Source: Tropicimonas sp033101155
Lineage (GTDB): Bacteria > Pseudomonadota > Alphaproteobacteria > Rhodobacterales > Rhodobacteraceae
Assembly (NCBI RefSeq): GCF_033101155.1
Contig: NZ_JAWMPX010000008.1
Location: 62,001-126,000, forward strand
DNA: 64,000 nucleotides
Reading direction: 5' to 3'
The position numbers were made by a program, and so were the translations under genes. The notes under the pieces were generated by a model, which saw only the letters and a list, made by a program, of their open reading frames with translations, was not told where the DNA came from and searched no databases. Positions 17,354 to 26,185 of this stretch are shown one piece after another. The stretch's first letter is position 1. The number at the start of each line of letters is the position of its first letter.

Positions 17354-19436
17354 AACCAAGTCCCAACGTGCGATCAACCAATACATCGCGGGGGCAAAGG
17401 CCCTCCCTATCTTTGCTCCAGACGTTCCGGATGCGATTGATTGGCCCCAACTCACGTGGAATGTCACCGCGCTGGTGAAACGCGCGCGGGAAAGTTCTAA
17501 CGAAACTATTCCTTTCCATCACGCACGATCAAGAACTCCGACGTCAAATGATGCGATGGCGGAACCGTTCGGTGATGTTGTGAAGGCATTCATCGCATAC
17601 GAGCTTGATGAGAACAGCAGAAAACCTTGGAAGAGCCGTAAAACCAACGTCTACACGGAATATGCGCGGCCTATACGCTATTTGGACGTTGTGCTTCGGG
17701 ATCGCGGCAAGCCAGGGCGCGTTGACCGTATTGCAAAGGAGGATTTAACCGCTGCGCTGGAGCATGCTGGGAAAACCCAAAAGCAGGCTGCAGCGCAGGC
17801 ATTGCGCAAGTTCGCTCGTCAACTCGACAATGCCGGTATCACGAAAGACCTGGATAGCTGGCATCACCCAGCACTTTTGGAACGAAGCCATAGTAGGGCC
17901 AACAGAAGCCGCGTAAATCCGAAGAAGAGCCGAAAAAAAATTTCCAAAGCAGAGGTTTCCTGCCTCGCACGCGCTTACCGAAGTGCCGTGAGCGACAAAG
18001 ACCGTTTCGCTATGTCAATCGTGGCGCTCCTCATGTGCACACCGAGTCGGAAAGAGGAGCCGTTCCTCCTTCCGGCGCAAGCCGAAATAGTGAAGAATCC
18101 TGGAGCTGATCGGTCGGACGAAGACATACCGTTCCATTTGCGTAGCACGTACAAATGCGGCCTGCGATGGTGGCCGTTAAAGGGCGGTCCTGCTCAGGTC
18201 AAGTTCGTTCCGAAAGAAATGATGCCCGTCGCGGTGGAAGCTCTCGAAACCATTCGAGAACTCACGCGAGAAGCACGTAACCTCGCTTCCTGGATGATGG
18301 AAAACCCCGGCCAAATTCGACTGCCGAGTGGACTTGAGCACGTCCCAGAAGCGAGGTTGATCACGATTTCTGAACTCAGCCAAATGCTTCTTGGCCCACG
18401 GAGTTGGCTTTCAAAGCGAGGTATCAAGGCAAAGGTTCGTCGAAATACGAAAGAGGGTTTCGGCGCACCAAACCTCTACAGTTGGGATGAAGTCCAGCAA
18501 GCCATGCTCAAAGAAACACCGCGTGGCTGGCCTGTGCTTAGTCGGGTCTCGGAGGTCAAATATTCGGATGCCCTTTGTGTTTCTTTTCTCAACCAGTTCG
18601 ATGAGAGAAACGCGACGCGATCCTGGATGGTGAAGCCGATCGACACGGGTATCATAGATGACGTGCTGTCTGGCCAGCCCGAGGGTGTTCGAGAAAACGG
18701 AAAAATCCGTCCGGCAGTGCCATCGATCTTCGAGCGCATGGCCATCAGGCTGCCTGACGGTTCCATTCCAAAGATCACTACGCATCAGATTCGCCACTAC
18801 CTGAACACGATAGCGCAACGCGCTCGTGTTCCCCAAGCACATATCGCGCACTGGTCGGGGCGTAGGCACGTTATGGAGAACGAAGACTACGACCATACCG
18901 ATATGCTGTTTGAGGTCGAGCAGATCCTACGCGGCGAGGAATCGCAAGAACTGCCTGCCATCGCAGGGATCGTCGACGATTCTGACTTCGAAACCCTCGA
19001 CTACCTCCGCGGCGATAGGAAAATGCAGCTGCATTCGACCGCCTACGGTTATTGCAATCGGCGCTTCATGGAGGAGCCTTGTGACCGGGCTGGAGCTTGT
19101 CGGACCTGCACTCGTCTTGTTTGTCTCGGCGGCTCAAAGCGCGCTGCAGATCAACTCCTGCGCGAGGCCGCGCGAGATGAGCGATCACTTGAGAACCTGA
19201 GATCGCGACAGTTAGAGGGTCGAACCGTCAACCAAAAAACCGTTGAGGCCGTAGAGCAAAGTTCTGCGCGAAGCCGCGCTATGGCCGAGGCTATAATGGA
19301 TCCGAAAAATTCGGGGTTAGTCATTAGAAATTGCGAGTTCGGTCCACTACTCGATTTCTCCCACGCGGGCCGGATTATAGAGAAAAAACGTAAGGAGATT
19401 GTCTCGGAGGATCGCCCTGCGGGAGAACTGCAATGA
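17337..19436 (+). CDS. Tyrosine recombinase, third and largest of trio (GinC-like)
   Basis: 699 residues from a GTG at 17337 that lies inside the end of the previous gene (17-base overlap), with GGAAGA upstream. Catalytic residues: Arg in CTPSRKEEPFLL (about 235), HQIRHYLNT (about 483), AHWSGRRH (His about 504) and Tyr in ENEDYDHT (about 517). A Cys-rich C-terminal segment (CNRRFMEEPC, ACRTCTRLVC) and a charged helical tail follow. The 3' end overlaps the small fourth gene by ATGA. The size and tail correspond to GinC, or functionally to TnpB of Tn554. Probably essential for excision and integration of the island. Confidence 0.82.
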   Translation: MRHPFETKSQRAINQYIAGAKALPIFAPDVPDAIDWPQLTWNVTALVKRARESSNETIPFHHARSRTPTSNDAMAEPFGDVVKAFIAYELDENSRKPWKSRKTNVYTEYARPIRYLDVVLRDRGKPGRVDRIAKEDLTAALEHAGKTQKQAAAQALRKFARQLDNAGITKDLDSWHHPALLERSHSRANRSRVNPKKSRKKISKAEVSCLARAYRSAVSDKDRFAMSIVALLMCTPSRKEEPFLLPAQAEIVKNPGADRSDEDIPFHLRSTYKCGLRWWPLKGGPAQVKFVPKEMMPVAVEALETIRELTREARNLASWMMENPGQIRLPSGLEHVPEARLITISELSQMLLGPRSWLSKRGIKAKVRRNTKEGFGAPNLYSWDEVQQAMLKETPRGWPVLSRVSEVKYSDALCVSFLNQFDERNATRSWMVKPIDTGIIDDVLSGQPEGVRENGKIRPAVPSIFERMAIRLPDGSIPKITTHQIRHYLNTIAQRARVPQAHIAHWSGRRHVMENEDYDHTDMLFEVEQILRGEESQELPAIAGIVDDSDFETLDYLRGDRKMQLHSTAYGYCNRRFMEEPCDRAGACRTCTRLVCLGGSKRAADQLLREAARDERSLENLRSRQLEGRTVNQKTVEAVEQSSARSRAMAEAIMDPKNSGLVIRNCEFGPLLDFSHAGRIIEKKRKEIVSEDRPAGELQ

Positions 19437-19822
19437 AGCTAACAAGCCCAAATGTGGATGAGATTGTCAGGATCATCTGGAGTATGAAGGGAAAGATAAC
19501 ACGCGGAAGAATTCACAAACGGGTCGAAGCGAACGTCGTGAAGATCTCAGCGCGTCAGCTCTTTGCCCACCATTTGGTGAAATCAGCATACAAAAAAAAG
19601 CAGGCCGCATCGAAGGCGAAGGAAAAAACACGGCACATAGAAAAGGCCCCTGCCAACGCCGCTGAAGTCATCCACGCGCAGCGGATTAAGCTTGAGGAAC
19701 TTGAAAACCGAATTTCGGCGCTCCTCCGCAATGCGGAGGCCAATGGAGTGAATCCTGCAAAGCTGGAAAAACAGTTGGACCCCATCGACTTCGGAAACAC
19801 TTACAAGCGCCCTGCCTCGTAA
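19433..19822 (+). CDS. Small basic helical protein, fourth gene of recombinase operon (GinD-like)
   Basis: 129 residues, start overlapping the previous stop. The N-terminal ~45 residues (VDEIVRIIWSMKGKITRGRI) look like a small winged-helix or HTH module. The middle is Lys-rich, followed by a coiled-coil-like stretch (HAQRIKLEELENRISALLRN). It is comparable in position and size to GinD of GInt islands and TnpC of Tn554: a non-catalytic DNA-binding accessory that may set directionality. Function inferred from context only. Confidence 0.7.
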   Translation: MKLTSPNVDEIVRIIWSMKGKITRGRIHKRVEANVVKISARQLFAHHLVKSAYKKKQAASKAKEKTRHIEKAPANAAEVIHAQRIKLEELENRISALLRNAEANGVNPAKLEKQLDPIDFGNTYKRPAS

Positions 19823-19954
19823 CGAGGAGAAGTGGTCCGGTAGATCTGGACGGGCTGCTAAGATGTTCCCAACGCTGATGACACCATGATTGTAGGTTCG
19901 AGCAAAAGCGTGCGCTCAGGCGTGAACATTTGGAGAACCGAGAAGGCCGGCATT

Positions 19955-20681
19955 CTTCTCCGATTCCGACAACTACCTGATCGATACGGATCGCGGGGTG
20001 ATCGTGGATGTCGAGGGAACACGGTCGATCCGGCAGGCGGAGGTCGGGTCGACACGGACGATGCTGGACCGGGTGAAGGACAAGTTCGACATCGATCCGG
20101 ACTGGCTGATCGCAGACACTGCCTACGGGTCCGGGCCGATGCTGGGTTGGCTCGTTGATCGCAAGATCGATCCCTACATCCCGGTCATCGATAAGGCCGG
20201 TCGCCCGGATGGCACCTGGACCCGCATCGACTTCGAATGGGATGCCGACAACGACCAGTACATCTGCCCCGAGGGGCATGCGCTGAAACAATTCCGTCGA
20301 AACTACTCGGACCCGAACCGCGGCCCGACCGGCAATGGCGTGGCCAAGTATCGGGCGCTCAAACTCACTTGCCAGAGTTGTCCTTCAAAGGCGCGTTGCT
20401 GCCCAAATGCGGACTTCCGATCCATCACGCGTGAAGAACACGAAGACGCCCGCCAGACAGCCCGCGATCTCGCGAAAACCGATCAGTACGAGATCGCGAT
20501 GAAGCTGCGGAAGAAGGTCGAGATGCTGTTCGCGCACCTGAAGCGGATACTCGGTCTCAACCGGCTCCGATTACGCGGCCCAAACGGCGCAAATGACGAA
20601 TTTCTCCTCGCCGCAACCGCCCAGAACCTCCGCAAACTGGCAAAGATCTTTCCTGCACCGCAGAAACCGCAAGCGGCCTGA
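19955..20681 (+). pseudogene. IS1182-family transposase, C-terminal half
   Basis: The frame reads YLIDTDRGVIVDVEGTRSIR, then LIADTAYGSGPMLGWLVD (an Asp of the DDE triad), a cysteine block (CPEGHALKQF ... CQSCPSKARCC), and the final MLFAHLKRILGLNRLRLRG segment with the region of the catalytic Glu. Roughly the first half, including the N-terminal helical domain and first Asp, is missing, so it cannot be functional. It lies 130 bases after the recombinase operon and probably represents an insertion into the island followed by deletion. Confidence 0.85.
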
Positions 20682-21028
20682 CAGGAAAGGCGCTTGCGCA
20701 AACCGCCAGCGCCCACTTTCTGCGTAAGCAACGCGATGTTTTTCCACAGAATCGGCGGTGAGCCGTCGTTCGCGGCATTGAGAACCAAGGTCGAGGATGC
20801 AGAATGACCTGCCGTTCGCCTATCCCGCTCCGATGATCGTAGGCTGAGCATTCCTCCCGTCCATGAGATCCAGACACTTCGCTATTGCAGCAATCAATAG
20901 GGCGAAATGAATGGTCCAAACCGTTCATTTGCCATTGGGTATACCTTCGGCGGCGTTGCCCGGAAGACGGCACCTTTTTAACATCTGCACTCGGTTCTTT
21001 CCCCAGAGGTAACCGCGAAAGATTTCGC
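20682..21028. other. Gene-free stretch between IS1182 remnant and ATPase promoter
   Basis: Contains the sequence trailing the IS1182 remnant and no credible coding frame. No intact IS end could be identified. Confidence 0.45.
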
Positions 21029-21059
21029 TTGAAGCTACAGTTGCTGTAGATCCTATATT
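21029..21059 (+). promoter_or_regulatory. MerR-type promoter/operator of the P1B-ATPase gene
   Basis: -35 TTGAAG (21029-21034), a 19-bp spacer holding the perfect dyad CTACAGttgCTGTAG (21035-21049), and -10 TATATT (21054-21059). The overlong 19-bp spacer with a central dyad is the hallmark of promoters activated by DNA untwisting by MerR-family regulators. It lies 35 bases before the ATPase start and is nearly identical to the site at 29856-29886. Confidence 0.88.
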
Positions 21060-21094
21060 CCGGTTTGTCAGCAGAATCGGACATGGAGACGTCA

Positions 21095-23449
21095 ATGTCG
21101 CTGGAAGAGCACTCGCGTAGTCACGACGAACACGGACAGCATCAGCAATCGCAAGAGCCACCCGCTCAGGGCGGATGCTGCGGGTCGTCTTGTGGGGATG
21201 TTGCGCCGGTTGGTGATGTTGGCGGATCGGGTCGAAGCTATCGCGTCAATGGGCTCGACTGCGCCGAAGAGGTGGCGATCCTGAACCGGGTTGTGGGTCC
21301 GCTGGTCGGGGGGGAGGAGCATCTTGCCTTCGACGTCATCAACGGGCGGATGATCGTGCTCGACAGCGCTGGCGCCTTCAGCGATGCGCAGATCGAAAAG
21401 GCCGTCGCCACGACAGGCATGAGCGCCAAACCCTGGGACGCCAACTCGGCAGAAGCCGATCAGGCCGCCCATTTCCGGCGGTTGCGCCTTTTCACCGGGT
21501 TGAGCGGTGGCTTCTGGGCCGCCGGGTTTGTCTATCACATCATCGAATCTGGTGCGATCGGGGCTGTCGGGCTCTTTTCCGGCCACGGCGAAACGCCGAT
21601 GCCTGCGGTCGAGATCATCGCTTTCCTGATTTCGGTCGTTTTCGGCGTCTGGCTCGTGGCCCCAAAGGCCTGGTCCGCCGTGCGACGGATGGCACCGGAC
21701 ATGAATCTCCTGATGGTCGTGGCCGTTGCCGGGGCGATCGGCCTCGGGGAGTACTTCGAAGCTGCGACGGTCGCGGTGTTCTTCGCGCTGTCACTGACGC
21801 TTGAGAGCTGGAGTGTCGGCCGGGCCCGAAATGCCGTTTCGGCGCTTCTGGACCTCGCACCTCCAACGGCCCGCATCCGTTATGAAGACGGTTCGGAAGC
21901 AGACGTTCCGGCCGCGACGGTATCCGTGGGAGCGGCATTCGTTGTGCGTGGCGGTGACCGGATCCCTCTCGACGGCGACGTCTTAGAGGGGCGCGGAGAT
22001 GTCGATCAGGCGCCCATCACGGGCGAAAGCGCCCTCGTGGCAAAAGAAACAGGCGATGAAGTCTATGCCGGCACGATCAACGGTGACGGCACATTGCTGG
22101 TACGATCCACAAAGGCGGCTGGCGACACTGTCCTGTCCAAGATCATTCGGATGGTCGGCGACGCCCATTCCAAGCGGGCCAATGTCGAACAATGGGTGAC
22201 CAAATTCGCCCGGATCTACACGCCCGTCGTGATGGCTCTTGCGGTTCTGATCGCCGTTGTGCCGCCACTGGTTGCGGGCGGCGCGTGGGACTTCTGGTTC
22301 TACAATGCGCTGGTTCTGCTTGTGATAGCCTGTCCCTGCGCACTGGTCATTTCGACGCCGGTCTCCATTGTGGCGGCACTGGCATCGTCTGCCCGCAATG
22401 GCGTGTTGATCAAGGGCGGCGCTTATGTGGAAGCGCCCTCCCGGCTGACGGCGCTCGCGATGGACAAGACCGGGACGTTGACAATGGGCGAACCGGAAGT
22501 GTCGGGCCTCCATCCGCTCGGCAATTCATCCACGCAGGACCTTCTGGAAGCGGCCGTCGCTCTTGAGGCTCGGTCCTCACATCCGCTTGCCCGCGCGATC
22601 CTGGCGCATGGCGAAAGCGAGGGAATGTCACGCATCGCCGCAGAGGAGACCCGAACAGTTCCGGGCCGCGGCGTCGAGGGCGTGTGGCAAGGCGAAAAGA
22701 TCTGGCTTGGCTCAGACGGCTTCGCCGCAAGGAAGGGACTGGGAGACATGATCCCGCGCGATCTGGTCGACCAGATCAAGGGCGATGGCAGCACGATGGT
22801 TGTTGTTGGAACCAATGATGGCCTCAAGGGTCTGATCGCTCTGCGCGACCGCATCCGGCCGGAAGCCAGGGGCATCGTGGAGAAGCTCCACGCGCAGGGG
22901 GTCAAATCCATTGTCATGCTGACCGGAGACAATGAGCGTGCCGCGCGCGCCGTTGCGAACGAGGTCGGGATCGACGAGGTCCATGCAGATCTCCTGCCGG
23001 ACGAGAAGGTCTTTGCCATCGACAAGCTGACTGCCGAGCACGATGTCGTCGCAATGATCGGCGACGGCGTAAACGACGCGCCGGCGATGGCGCGTGCCCA
23101 CTTCGCCATTGCCATGGGAGCCGTCGGATCCGACGCGGCCATCGAGACGGCCGACATCGCGCTGATGACCGACGATATCGGCAAGGTTCCGTGGCTTGTG
23201 GATCATTCCCGCCGCACGATGGGGATCATCCGGCAGAACATCGGCCTGTCCCTGGCAACCAAGGCCGTCTTCGTCGGCCTGACAGCCTTCGGAATGGCGT
23301 CCATGTGGGGGGCGATTGCCGCGGACGTTGGCGTATCGCTGCTGGTCGTCGCGAATGCGTTGCGGTTGCTGCAGACGAACCCTGATGTTTCGCAACATGA
23401 AAGCAGCAAGGTTGTGGGCACGCCCATGGCCGAAGCCGAGCTGACGTAA
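21095..23449 (+). CDS. Zn/Cd/Pb-exporting P1B-type ATPase
   Basis: 784 residues. The N-terminus is rich in His and Cys (HSRSHDEHGQH, GGCCGSSCG), followed by a heavy-metal-associated domain with GLDCAEE, the CadA/ZntA variant. Eight membrane helices are expected. The transmembrane metal site is IACPCALVIS, phosphorylation motif DKTGTLT, hinge GDGVNDAPAMA. The last helices carry SLATKAVF and AADVGVSLLVVANALRL, whose Lys and Asp typify the P1B-2 (Zn, Cd, Pb) subgroup rather than copper pumps. Start chosen at the ATG at 21095 because GGAGA lies upstream; ATG 21083 and TTG 21065 are less supported. It is controlled by the MerR-type promoter just upstream, and its likely regulator is encoded at 28543. 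Confidence 0.95.
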   Translation: MSLEEHSRSHDEHGQHQQSQEPPAQGGCCGSSCGDVAPVGDVGGSGRSYRVNGLDCAEEVAILNRVVGPLVGGEEHLAFDVINGRMIVLDSAGAFSDAQIEKAVATTGMSAKPWDANSAEADQAAHFRRLRLFTGLSGGFWAAGFVYHIIESGAIGAVGLFSGHGETPMPAVEIIAFLISVVFGVWLVAPKAWSAVRRMAPDMNLLMVVAVAGAIGLGEYFEAATVAVFFALSLTLESWSVGRARNAVSALLDLAPPTARIRYEDGSEADVPAATVSVGAAFVVRGGDRIPLDGDVLEGRGDVDQAPITGESALVAKETGDEVYAGTINGDGTLLVRSTKAAGDTVLSKIIRMVGDAHSKRANVEQWVTKFARIYTPVVMALAVLIAVVPPLVAGGAWDFWFYNALVLLVIACPCALVISTPVSIVAALASSARNGVLIKGGAYVEAPSRLTALAMDKTGTLTMGEPEVSGLHPLGNSSTQDLLEAAVALEARSSHPLARAILAHGESEGMSRIAAEETRTVPGRGVEGVWQGEKIWLGSDGFAARKGLGDMIPRDLVDQIKGDGSTMVVVGTNDGLKGLIALRDRIRPEARGIVEKLHAQGVKSIVMLTGDNERAARAVANEVGIDEVHADLLPDEKVFAIDKLTAEHDVVAMIGDGVNDAPAMARAHFAIAMGAVGSDAAIETADIALMTDDIGKVPWLVDHSRRTMGIIRQNIGLSLATKAVFVGLTAFGMASMWGAIAADVGVSLLVVANALRLLQTNPDVSQHESSKVVGTPMAEAELT

Positions 23450-23520
23450 GGTCATTGATCTGAGCTCCGGACTTCAATAGCGTGGATCAAACAAGCCGCA
23501 AAAAACGGTATCGAGCAGTG

Positions 23521-24030
23521 ATGAAAAACAGACTTCCGAGACGCCTGTTCATGTTGGGCGGCATTGCCGCTTCTCTGTCGGGCTGTGCAAGCAAGTTCCA
23601 TTCCTACAACGGCCCGGAGGTAACCCGAGTTCGGCTCTACAAGTCACAGCGCCTGCTCGCTCTTGATGGCGCTGAGGGCGTCTTGCGTACCTATCCGGTC
23701 GGGCTGGGATTCGCTCCGACGGGTCACAAGCAGTTCGAAGGCGATGGGCGGACACCTGAAGGGTCCTATGTTGTCGACAAGCGAAATCCTGACAGCCTGT
23801 TCCACCTCTCCGTGGGGATATCCTATCCCAACGAGACAGATATCGCGTTGGCCGAAGCACAAGGGAAGTCCCCGGGCGGCGACATCTTCATTCACGGTGG
23901 GCCAAGGCGCGGAATCGATCCGATGAACAAACGCGACTGGACTGCAGGCTGCATCTCCGTCACCGATCGCCAGATCGAGGAGGTGTATGCCATGGTACAA
24001 AATGGAACACCGATCAATATCTATGCCTGA
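23521..24030 (+). CDS. L,D-transpeptidase (YkuD) family lipoprotein
   Basis: 169 residues. Twin Arg and a hydrophobic stretch are followed by the lipobox LSGC, so the protein is probably lipidated and periplasmic. The YkuD catalytic motif is visible as FIHGGPRRG ... WTAGCISVTD with the catalytic His and Cys. These enzymes cross-link peptidoglycan meso-DAP residues or anchor lipoproteins. It follows the P1B-ATPase gene by 71 bases on the same strand with no evident terminator, so it is probably cotranscribed and metal-induced. Such pairing is unusual and may reflect envelope remodelling under metal stress (inference). Confidence 0.85.
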   Translation: MKNRLPRRLFMLGGIAASLSGCASKFHSYNGPEVTRVRLYKSQRLLALDGAEGVLRTYPVGLGFAPTGHKQFEGDGRTPEGSYVVDKRNPDSLFHLSVGISYPNETDIALAEAQGKSPGGDIFIHGGPRRGIDPMNKRDWTAGCISVTDRQIEEVYAMVQNGTPINIYA

Positions 24031-24152
24031 GCAGGTCGTTGAACCTGCTTTGACGGCAGCTGGTTCGAGGACACCCGGGTAGTCGTCCATTCGACGGGGG
24101 CAACGGGTCGATTGGGACCATCCTTTGTTGCCAGTCTCGGTTGCTCAGGCGT

Positions 24153-24935
24153 TCACCCCAACCAGACATCGAGGAACAGCATGATGACCAGACCGATGGC
24201 GAGACCCAGCGTCGCCTTGTTCTGATGGCCGCTTCGGTGCGTCTCGGGAATGATCTCGTGACTGATGACGTAGAGCATCGCACCAGCTGCAAATGCCAGC
24301 CCCCAGGGAAGCAGGGGTTCCGACAGTGTGATGATACCAGCGCCAAGAATACCGCCCAACGGTTCCACGAGACCGGTCAGGGCCGCAATGCCCCAGGCCC
24401 GGAACTTCGAGTATCCCTCCCCCAGTAGAGAGACCGCGACGGCGAGCCCTTCCGGGGCGTTCTGCAGGCCAATCCCGATGGCCAGAGGCATTCCGCCTTC
24501 GACGCCGCCCGAACCGAAGCCGACCCCGACAGCGAGGCCTTCGGGGAAATTGTGGATGGTGATGGCGATGATGAAGAGCCAGACGCGGCGAAGCGAAGCC
24601 GCCTCCGGGCCCTCCCGTCCCACCTTGAAATGCTCATGAGGCAAATGTTCGTTCATGAACGCAACGGCGCCCATGCCCAGGAGGATAGAAACACAGACGA
24701 TCGCGGCAGGAGCGGCTCCGTTCTCGAATTGCAGTTCGGCCGCATCAAGTGCGGGAATGATCAGTGAGAAGAAGGACGCCGCCAACATGACACCGGCTGC
24801 AAAGCCGAGAGACATGTCGCGGGTGGCGCGAGACGGAACCCGCCCGAACAGCACGGGAACCGCGCCGACGGCCGTCAACGAACCGGCTGCGAGGCTTCCA
24901 AGAAACCCCAGCATAACGGGAGAAAGTGTATCCAT
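24153..24935 (-). CDS. ZIP-family divalent metal transporter
   Basis: 260 residues with eight predicted membrane helices. Helix IV has TIHNFPEGLAVGVGFG and helix V has LQNAPEGLAVAVSLLG, the HNxPEG and EGxxxA motifs that bind Zn/Fe in ZupT-type transporters. The loop between the first helices and IV has a His cluster (NEHLPHEHFKVG). ZIP proteins move Zn, Fe or other divalent ions toward the cytoplasm. Finding an importer beside a Zn/Cd exporter suggests metal-homeostasis cargo rather than simple resistance. It is convergent with the transpeptidase gene. Confidence 0.9.
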   Translation of the reverse strand: MDTLSPVMLGFLGSLAAGSLTAVGAVPVLFGRVPSRATRDMSLGFAAGVMLAASFFSLIIPALDAAELQFENGAAPAAIVCVSILLGMGAVAFMNEHLPHEHFKVGREGPEAASLRRVWLFIIAITIHNFPEGLAVGVGFGSGGVEGGMPLAIGIGLQNAPEGLAVAVSLLGEGYSKFRAWGIAALTGLVEPLGGILGAGIITLSEPLLPWGLAFAAGAMLYVISHEIIPETHRSGHQNKATLGLAIGLVIMLFLDVWLG

Positions 24936-24977
24936 GACTTGATGGGTCCCCTAATTCCACTCTGGGCCTATCGTCTT

Positions 24978-24992
24978 TGAGAATGACTCGCA
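24978..24992 (-). promoter_or_regulatory. Possible Fur/Mur-like box upstream of ZIP gene
   Basis: TGAGAATgACTCGCA is an imperfect 7-1-7 palindrome (five of seven pairs), 42 bases upstream of the ZIP start. It resembles Fur-family boxes of alphaproteobacteria. A second dyad AACTAcaaTAGTT lies at 24992-25004. Weak evidence only. Confidence 0.3.
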
Positions 24993-25036
24993 ACTACAAT
25001 AGTTCCGCACCACTTGGTTTCTTGGGAAACACTGGA

Positions 25037-25492
25037 TCAATTCCCCGGATAGGAAGCGAAGACCTCGGTCGATCCATCCTGTCGTATCAGGAACACGTCA
25101 TAGGCATCGCGCCGTTTGCCAAAATCCATCCCCGGAGAGCCAAGCGGCATATCCGGCACAGCCAGACCGACGGCTTCCGGGCGATCCGTGAGCAGGCGCT
25201 GGATCTCGCGTGCGGGCACATGGCCCTCGATGACATAGCCATCGACAAGAGCGGTATGGCACGACACCATTTTCTGAGGGACGCCCTTGTCGAGCTTGAA
25301 GCGGACCAATGCCCCGCCAAACATGTCCTCGCCGGTGGGTGAGAACCCGTTCTCCTGCAAGTGTTCCATCCAGGCAAGGCAACAGCCACACCCATTGGTC
25401 TTGAAGACTTCGATCTCTGTCGCCTCGGCCGCGGCCTGAGTTGCTGTGGCGAGCAAGAACGCGAAGGCGAGTGGTTTGGCCAGGCGGGACAT
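25037..25492 (-). CDS. DUF411 periplasmic metal-binding protein
   Basis: 151 residues with a cleavable signal peptide (residues about 1-22, ending TQAAAE). The DUF411 core begins IEVFKTNGCGCCLAWMEHL, whose CGCC cluster is the presumed metal site. KMVSCHTALVDGYVIEGHVP follows, with conserved Cys and His residues. Such proteins occur in copper-resistance loci. Start chosen at the ATG at 25492, behind AAAGGAA. It is the last gene of the minus-strand copper/disulfide run, 84 bases downstream of a sco gene. Presumably binds Cu(I) or related ions in the periplasm. Confidence 0.85.
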   Translation of the reverse strand: MSRLAKPLAFAFLLATATQAAAEATEIEVFKTNGCGCCLAWMEHLQENGFSPTGEDMFGGALVRFKLDKGVPQKMVSCHTALVDGYVIEGHVPAREIQRLLTDRPEAVGLAVPDMPLGSPGMDFGKRRDAYDVFLIRQDGSTEVFASYPGN

Positions 25493-25576
25493 ATGTCGGT
25501 TCCTTTCCGCTTGTGGTGTCCTGGTTTCGTGTCTTTCAGGTTGATATGGGGATCCGGGGTGGCCCGGCATGCCCGC

Positions 25577-26185
25577 CTATTCCTGCATTGCCCGGCGTAT
25601 TTTTGGCACTGCGAACTCCCGTGGCTCGTGATAGTCGACCGTACTCACGAAACGTCCATTGGCATTGAACAGGAAGACGCTCGCTGTGTGGTTCATGGTG
25701 TAGTCGCCCCCATCGGGCGCAACCTTCTCGTATCTGACGCGAAACCCGCTGGCGGCCTCGGCGATCTTTTCGGGAGCACCAGTCCAGCCACGGATCACCG
25801 GGTGGAAGTACCCAACATATTCCGCCATTGCCTCGGTCGTGTCGCGTTCCGGATCGACGGTTATGAACACCACGTTCAACCGGTCCGCATCTTCTCCAAG
25901 AGCGTCGAGCCAATCGGAGATATCCGAAAGTGTTGTCGGGCAGACGTCCGGACAGAAGGTGAACCCGAAAAAGACCAGGCTTGGCTGCCCGATCAATGTC
26001 TCCGGCCCCACATTCTGGCCCTCGTGGTCGATCAGCCGAAACGCCATCGCTGTAAGCGAGTCCGGGCGTTGGCCTGGTTCTTGTCTGGCACTTGGTCCAT
26101 CCTTCTGCCACCACCCGACGAACAGGGTAAGGGCGAGAACGCATATGGCCGCGGCGCCCGCGACAAGCGCCCTATGAGGCCTCAT
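25577..26185 (-). CDS. SCO1/SenC/PrrC copper chaperone (first of two)
   Basis: 202 residues: one N-terminal membrane anchor (about residues 6-26), then a thioredoxin-fold domain with the copper site FTFCPDVCPTT (CxxxC) and the downstream His in MNHTASVFLF. Sco proteins deliver copper to the CuA centre of cytochrome oxidase and act in redox signalling. The start is placed at the ATG at 26185, inside the end of the PCuAC gene (14-base overlap), with AGAGGG upstream. An in-frame GTG lies at 26215. The neighbouring PCuAC is the standard functional partner of Sco in CuA assembly. Confidence 0.9.
   Translation of the reverse strand: MRPHRALVAGAAAICVLALTLFVGWWQKDGPSARQEPGQRPDSLTAMAFRLIDHEGQNVGPETLIGQPSLVFFGFTFCPDVCPTTLSDISDWLDALGEDADRLNVVFITVDPERDTTEAMAEYVGYFHPVIRGWTGAPEKIAEAASGFRVRYEKVAPDGGDYTMNHTASVFLFNANGRFVSTVDYHEPREFAVPKIRRAMQE

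Noticed and set aside
19850..19870. GGGCTGCTAAGATG as another IS5-type end
   Set aside because: Too many mismatches to the terminal repeat and no partner end.
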